Assembly: GCA_038065675.1 (NCBI GenBank) | Contig: JBBTQM010000018.1 | Location: forward strand, 1 to 7,438 | DNA: 7,438 nucleotides | Reading direction: 5' to 3' | Source of the DNA: JAUYLU01 sp038065675 | GTDB taxonomy: Bacteria; Patescibacteriota; Minisyncoccia; Phycocordibacterales; VMEP01 | Part shown: piece after piece, positions 4,868 through 7,438 of the stretch | How the letters are laid out: each line of letters opens with the position of its first letter | How positions within the stretch are numbered: the stretch's first letter is position 1 | Position numbers and translations under genes: made by a program | The notes under the pieces: generated by a model | What the model was told of the DNA's origin: nothing | Databases searched by the model: none | What the model saw: the letters and a program-made list of their open reading frames with translations, nothing else

Positions 4868-6247
4868 ATGCGGCGCATTTCAGTCAGTAACACGTCTTTC
4901 TTGGTAGCCATAAAATTTCTTTCTCTAATTACAATACTATTTGTTGTAGTTCTTTTCTCACTCTTCCTTTCTCCAGAGAAGGCGTCCGCTGCCACACTCA
5001 CGGTGGTAACGGCGACTACGACCTCATCAAACGCCTCCTCTACATTGGCAAAAATCGGGGATACGGTTCAGTTTGGCCTTCAATTAAGCGGGACTCCGGT
5101 CGCTACCAGTACGCCCGTCATTAATATCTTTAACATGGGCACAACCTCAATGACGGGTAGTGGCGCCTTTTGGGCGTACTCCACAACCACGAGCGCCAGT
5201 TGGAGCGAGGGCGCCCTGCAGTTCAAAATCGGTCACGGCGATTCTGCTCCCGGCGTTGGTGCAACCACGACCAGAACACAGACAAGTCTCACCGGGCCCA
5301 ATGTAACTTTTGACAGTATTGCGCCCACACTCACTATAGTAAGCATTGCCTCCAATAATAGTTCAACAACGCTTGCCAAGGCCGGTGACACCATTACAGT
5401 CACCGCCACTTCAAGCGAAAATATTCGTATCCCGACCATCACCATAGACGGCCAGAGTGCCACCTTCTCGCTTATTACCGGCAGTACCACATGGAAAGGC
5501 ACTTACACCATCATTCAGGGCGATACCGAGGGGACAGCGCCATTCAGCATTACTTATACCGACTCTGCGAGCAACGGCGGAAGTGATTCGCCAAAAACCG
5601 CCGTGACGACCGGCCCTAATGTTATTGTAGACACCACTGCTCCAACGATATCGCTCACCGGTTCCGCTTCTGATTCCGTGTACGCAAGCACCCAAGGTTA
5701 TGCGGATTCTGGGGCCACGGTTTCCGACAGCCGGGAAGGCGCCATCAATTCGGCGCTTGTCACGAGCGGAAGCGTTAATCGGTCAATAGTCGGCACGCAC
5801 ACTTTGACCTACAACGCGAACGATAGCGCCGGTAATGCGGCGGTTGCTGTTACAAGAACGATAACTGTAAACCATATAAGCGCCGGCGGCATCTTTACGG
5901 GGAATGTTTCTTCACTGCCAAACTACAAGGCGCCGCGGCCACAGATTATTCATCCGGATGGTCGGGTTGTCTACTTGGACGAAAATGGAGCCACTTCCCC
6001 TGCAATCATCAGTACCACGCATACATATAAGCGCACATTAACTGCCGGCTCTACCGGAGATGACGTGGTGGCACTCCAAACATTTTTTGAAAACAAGGGG
6101 TTTCTCATAATGCCTCAAGGGGTGGCCAAGGGATACTTTGGTTCTCTTACCAAGCGAGCTCTCATGAAATACCAGGGAAGCATCGGCCTTGAAGCCGCAG
6201 GAATCGTCGGGCCAAAAACCAGGGCCACATTAAATAATGAAAATTAA
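4868..6247 (+). CDS. Secreted surface protein with Ig-like repeats and C-terminal peptidoglycan-binding domain
   Basis: 459 aa. An N-terminal hydrophobic segment (about 11-34) and SPEKASA-A give a plausible signal peptide cleaved near residue 41. Two related Ser/Thr-rich Ig-like modules follow (about 43-153 and 155-259). Each contains an SST-LAK-GDT core (58-66, 165-174) and ends in TGPNV...D..APT (142-154, 248-260). A DUF5011-like Ig module comes next (about 258-335: APTISLTG...YADSGATVSD...GTHTLTYNANDSAGNAA). The C-terminal domain (about 392-456: GSTGDDVVALQTFF...GYFGSLTKRALMKYQ...GIVGPKTRATL) is a PG_binding_1 (PF01471) fold that would tether the protein to peptidoglycan. There is no enzymatic domain; it may be a wall-bound adhesin or surface-layer component (inference). 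ATG 4868 has no Shine-Dalgarno (preceded by TTAATTTTCCT). It is monocistronic, with promoter 4810-4818 and terminator 6257-6300. Confidence 0.9.
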   Translation: MRRISVSNTSFLVAIKFLSLITILFVVVLFSLFLSPEKASAATLTVVTATTTSSNASSTLAKIGDTVQFGLQLSGTPVATSTPVINIFNMGTTSMTGSGAFWAYSTTTSASWSEGALQFKIGHGDSAPGVGATTTRTQTSLTGPNVTFDSIAPTLTIVSIASNNSSTTLAKAGDTITVTATSSENIRIPTITIDGQSATFSLITGSTTWKGTYTIIQGDTEGTAPFSITYTDSASNGGSDSPKTAVTTGPNVIVDTTAPTISLTGSASDSVYASTQGYADSGATVSDSREGAINSALVTSGSVNRSIVGTHTLTYNANDSAGNAAVAVTRTITVNHISAGGIFTGNVSSLPNYKAPRPQIIHPDGRVVYLDENGATSPAIISTTHTYKRTLTAGSTGDDVVALQTFFENKGFLIMPQGVAKGYFGSLTKRALMKYQGSIGLEAAGIVGPKTRATLNNEN

Positions 6248-6256
6248 GATTCAGTT

Positions 6257-6300
6257 AAAAAACAGGGGTTGGGCAAAAAACACACCCCCGTTTTTTATTT
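6257..6300. terminator. Bidirectional intrinsic terminator
   Basis: The arms are AAAAAAC-a-GGGG (6257-6268) and CCCC-c-GTTTTTT (6285-6296), with one mismatch, so a T6 run follows the stem in both directions. It can end the surface protein gene on the plus strand and the tRNA-Leu transcript on the minus strand. Confidence 0.8.
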
Positions 6301-6327
6301 TCTCATTGGTGGGCGTGGAGAGATTTG

Positions 6328-6357
6328 CCTAGCCCGGCTGACACCGGTCGGCCTAGG
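6328..6357. repeat. 12-bp hairpin downstream of tRNA-Leu
   Basis: The left arm CCTAGCCCGGCT (6328-6339) pairs with GGTCGGCCTAGG (6346-6357), with one C-C mismatch and two G-T wobbles, around a 6-nt loop. There is no U-run. It could be a processing or stabilising hairpin at the 3' side of the tRNA-Leu transcript. Confidence 0.5.
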
Positions 6358-6382
6358 GAACTCTCAACTCTTCTGTCTTTAG

Positions 6383-6464
6383 TGGGCACGAGAGGATTTG
6401 AACCTCCAAGCCTTGCGGCATGCGCTTCTGAGACGCACGCGTATACCAGTTCCGCCACGTGCCC
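6383..6464 (-). tRNA. tRNA-Leu(CAG)
   Basis: A class II tRNA on the minus strand: acceptor GGGCACG (6464-6458) / CGTGCCC (6390-6384), D arm with GCG / CGC stem and a GG-containing loop, anticodon stem TGCGT / GCGCA with loop CTCAGAA (anticodon CAG, Leu), long variable arm TGCCGCAAGGCTT, T stem GGAGG / CCTCT with loop TTCAAAT. Discriminator A; CCA is not encoded. Length 82 nt. Confidence 0.93.
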
Positions 6465-6469
6465 GTGTG

Positions 6470-6495
6470 ACATTCACAGGCTAACACGGGAATGT
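6470..6495. promoter_or_regulatory. Operator-like inverted repeat in a divergent intergenic region
   Basis: ACATTC (6470-6475) and GAATGT (6490-6495) form an inverted repeat 14 nt apart. It lies between tRNA-Leu (minus) and the 93-aa gene (plus) and overlaps the latter's promoter spacer. This fits a dimeric regulator site or chance; weak evidence. Confidence 0.3.
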
Positions 6496-6501
6496 TAACA
6501 T
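6473..6501 (+). promoter_or_regulatory. Candidate sigma70-type promoter of the 93-aa gene
   Basis: -35 TTCACA (6473-6478, 5 of 6 consensus), 17-nt spacer, -10 TAACAT (6496-6501, 4 of 6). The predicted start near 6508 gives a leader of about 24 nt containing the GGAGG site. Confidence 0.5.
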
Positions 6502-6522
6502 AAAAACAGTCGTACCAACCAC

Positions 6523-6527
6523 GGAGG
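6523..6527 (+). promoter_or_regulatory. Shine-Dalgarno of the 93-aa gene
   Basis: GGAGG, 4 nt before ATG 6532. A textbook site, notable because the 16S tail in this window cannot pair with it. Confidence 0.75.
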
Positions 6528-6531
6528 AAAG

Positions 6532-6813
6532 ATGACAAGAAGCGGCATCATCGCCAGGCGCGCAGGCGTAATCCCCATCCGCTGCCATCCCCGCGAAGAA
6601 AAACCGGAAAACGGAAACGTTCCGAAGCGGCTGTCAAAAGAAGAAAAGATGTGGAGAAAAAAAGGAAGAAGAAATATCGTCGTGCTCCACGTAATGGAAA
6701 AGATGGAGGAAGCCCGCCAAAGACTGCGTGAGAAAACGGGGATTTCAATCCCCCGCGTCAGGAAAGGAGACGCAAAACAGTTCCTCAAAGAGCGAGGTCT
6801 ACTCGCCGCCTGA
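6532..6813 (+). CDS. Small, very basic hypothetical protein, 93 aa
   Basis: Not recognised. It is rich in Arg and Lys (RLSKEEKMWRKKGRR 33-47, RQRLREK 62-68, PRVRKGDAKQFLKERG 74-89), with no membrane segment or signal peptide. Residues 52-69 probably form a charged helix. High basicity suggests nucleic-acid or ribosome binding, but no motif proves it. ATG 6532 is fixed by the GGAGG site 4 nt upstream. The gene has its own promoter candidate and ends 16 nt before the terminator stem at 6830-6854, so it is a single-gene transcript. It is convergent with the 73-aa membrane protein gene and divergent from tRNA-Leu. Confidence 0.7.
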   Translation: MTRSGIIARRAGVIPIRCHPREEKPENGNVPKRLSKEEKMWRKKGRRNIVVLHVMEKMEEARQRLREKTGISIPRVRKGDAKQFLKERGLLAA

Positions 6814-6829
6814 ACCAATCAACCAGTAG

Positions 6830-6854
6830 AAAAGCCCCGCATTGCGGGGCTTTT
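6830..6854. terminator. Bidirectional terminator shared by two convergent small genes
   Basis: Perfect stem GCCCCGC (6834-6840) / GCGGGGC (6844-6850), loop ATT, flanked by AAAA and TTTT, so either strand ends in a U-run. It serves the 93-aa gene (plus) and the 73-aa gene (minus). Confidence 0.9.
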
Positions 6855-6872
6855 GTCTTGCATCACCACTCA

Positions 6873-7094
6873 TCATCTGAAAATTTTGATGAGAAGCGGA
6901 GAGTGTTCAACGGCGTGCGGGATGCCATCGAAAATGTTGAGTGCCAGAAGAATTACCACCAGCACTATCAACACCACATAGCCCGGATCTCTCCGCGCCC
7001 ACAAGAGCTCTCTCCGCGCCCACGAACAGAACACATCAATCAGGCGCTTATGAAAAAGCCTGCGGCTACCGATTTCTTGAATGAACGTTTTCAT
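6873..7094 (-). CDS. Small single-pass membrane protein, 73 aa, unknown function
   Basis: Not recognised. A basic N-terminal half (RRLFHKR 11-17, WARRELLWARRD 25-36) is followed by one strong transmembrane helix (about 39-55, YVVLIVLVVILLALNIF) and an 18-residue tail. By the positive-inside rule the N-terminus is cytoplasmic. The repeated WARR unit is encoded by a 15-bp direct repeat (6988-7002 and 7009-7023) with 21-nt period, a sign of recent in-frame duplication. ATG 7094 is fixed by GGAGG 4 nt upstream. It has the best promoter in the window (TTGACT, 17 nt, TAAACT) and terminators at both ends, so it is an independent unit. Toxin-like small membrane proteins look similar, but no antitoxin is evident and that idea is speculative. 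Confidence 0.7.
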   Translation of the reverse strand: MKTFIQEIGSRRLFHKRLIDVFCSWARRELLWARRDPGYVVLIVLVVILLALNIFDGIPHAVEHSPLLIKIFR

Positions 7095-7098
7095 GCAA

Positions 7099-7103
7099 CC
7101 TCC
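7099..7103 (-). promoter_or_regulatory. Shine-Dalgarno of the 73-aa gene
   Basis: GGAGG on the minus strand, 4 nt before ATG 7094, the same spacing as in the 93-aa gene. Confidence 0.75.
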
Positions 7104-7124
7104 AGGGTTGATGATTATTTTTTA

Positions 7125-7153
7125 AGTTTATCACATTTATATAAAAAAGTCAA
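7125..7153 (-). promoter_or_regulatory. Sigma70-type promoter of the 73-aa gene
   Basis: On the minus strand, -35 TTGACT (7153-7148), exactly 17-nt spacer, -10 TAAACT (7130-7125). It lies between the terminator at 7172-7199 and the 73-aa gene, giving a leader of about 25 nt that includes GGAGG. Confidence 0.7.
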
Positions 7154-7171
7154 GCTGTATTTAATTAACAT

Positions 7172-7199
7172 AAAAACCGCCCACAATCGGGCGGTTTTT
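7172..7199. terminator. Terminator downstream of 16S rRNA
   Basis: Stem CCGCCC (7177-7182) / GGGCGG (7189-7194), loop ACAATC, flanked by five A and five T, so it works on either strand. On the minus strand it ends transcripts coming from the 16S gene, 183 nt after its inferred 3' end. Confidence 0.85.
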
Positions 7200-7381
7200 A
7201 TCAGCAAATATTTTTTCTTTTGTTCCGTTTTGCTCCGCTTCACCAGCGAAGACTTCTACCTATCTTCCCTTTAGGCGGGGGGTTAATTTTAAGAGATATA
7301 ACCATCTCTCATAACTCTACTTGTGATAGAAATATAATCGACTCAATAAGTCACTTCATTAAAAATGAAATAACGGTTTTC
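7200..7381 (-). other. Noncoding 3' spacer of the 16S rRNA gene
   Basis: No gene, tRNA or 23S start is seen. Read on the minus strand, it contains small hairpins: a TTCAATTGAA palindrome at the 16S end, TTCATT / AATGAA around a TTT loop, and AGAGAT / ATCTCT. They may be processing or folding elements. No CCUCC sequence occurs anywhere in this spacer that could supply a displaced anti-Shine-Dalgarno. Confidence 0.55.
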
Positions 7382-7438
7382 AATTGAATTAATCCACGAG
7401 CAGCTTCCGCTACCCGTGCCTTGTTACGACTTAGTCCC
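7382..7438 (-). rRNA. 16S ribosomal RNA, 3' end only, lacking the anti-Shine-Dalgarno
   Basis: On the minus strand, the conserved AAGUCGUAACAAGG (7432-7419) is followed by helix 45: CACGGGUAGC (7418-7409), loop GGAA (7408-7405, the site of the KsgA dimethyl-adenosines) and GCUGCUCGUG (7404-7395), a fully paired 10-bp stem with wobbles. This shows a well-preserved, functional-looking gene. The tail then reads GAUUAAUUCAAUU (7394-7382), whereas nearly all bacteria have GAUCACCUCCUU. The core CCUCC is absent. The 3' boundary is placed by analogy with the E. coli length. The rest of the gene lies beyond the right edge. Confidence 0.92.

Noticed and set aside
6353..6538. Minus-strand reading frame of 61 aa containing GTWRNWYTRAS
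   Set aside because: It reads through the tRNA-Leu gene itself and has no start signals.
6858..7274. Plus-strand reading frame of 138 aa
   Set aside because: It crosses the 73-aa gene antisense, its promoter and a terminator; the composition is low quality and no Shine-Dalgarno or promoter fits. The minus-strand gene has both.
1..7438. CRISPR array, insertion sequence or prophage
   Set aside because: No regularly spaced repeats, transposase, integrase or phage structural genes are visible.

Overview
The window most likely comes from a Candidate Phyla Radiation (Patescibacteria) genome, probably Parcubacteria-like. Three genes point that way. One is a VirD4/HerA-type pilus or conjugation ATPase beginning MASKDDITYF. 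Another is a DUF4015-type glycoside hydrolase-like protein. The third is a secreted protein combining Ig-like modules with a C-terminal peptidoglycan-binding domain. The lineage is inferred from gene style only, because just the last ~57 nt of 16S rRNA are present, at the right edge.

Layout. 1-2842 (minus strand): rsmI, then a 102-aa membrane protein, the DUF4015-type protein and the 5' part of the type IV ATPase gene. A cluster of hairpins and a heptanucleotide repeat lie before the ATPase gene. 2868-3690 (minus): a self-contained unit of promoter, leader hairpin, a 174-aa orphan gene overlapping a 67-aa Cys-pair gene, and a strong terminator. 3676-4275 (minus): a polytopic membrane protein. 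4336-4539 (plus): a decayed tRNA-Ile copy followed by an intact tRNA-Ile(GAT). 4540-4867: noncoding, with small hairpins and a promoter. 4868-6247 (plus): the surface protein. 6383-6464 (minus): tRNA-Leu(CAG). 6532-6813 (plus) and 6873-7094 (minus): two convergent small orphan genes sharing one bidirectional terminator. 7382-7438 (minus): the 3' end of 16S rRNA, followed by a terminator and no 23S or 5S gene.

The most striking point concerns translation initiation. The 16S 3' end has a well-formed helix 45, but its tail reads GAUUAAUUC where GAUCACCUCC is expected, so the anti-Shine-Dalgarno is missing. Six genes of recognisable or typical CPR type (ATPase, DUF4015, 102-aa membrane protein, rsmI, 199-aa membrane protein, surface protein) have no Shine-Dalgarno sequence. 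At least two have a -10 box so close to ATG that the mRNA should be leaderless. The four unrecognised small genes (174, 67, 93 and 73 aa) all have strong Shine-Dalgarno sites and their own promoters and/or hairpin terminators. The window therefore seems to hold two layers of genes with different initiation signals.

The second notable point is a 49-bp double palindrome inserted in frame in rsmI, adding about 17 residues before the conserved VPGPSA motif.
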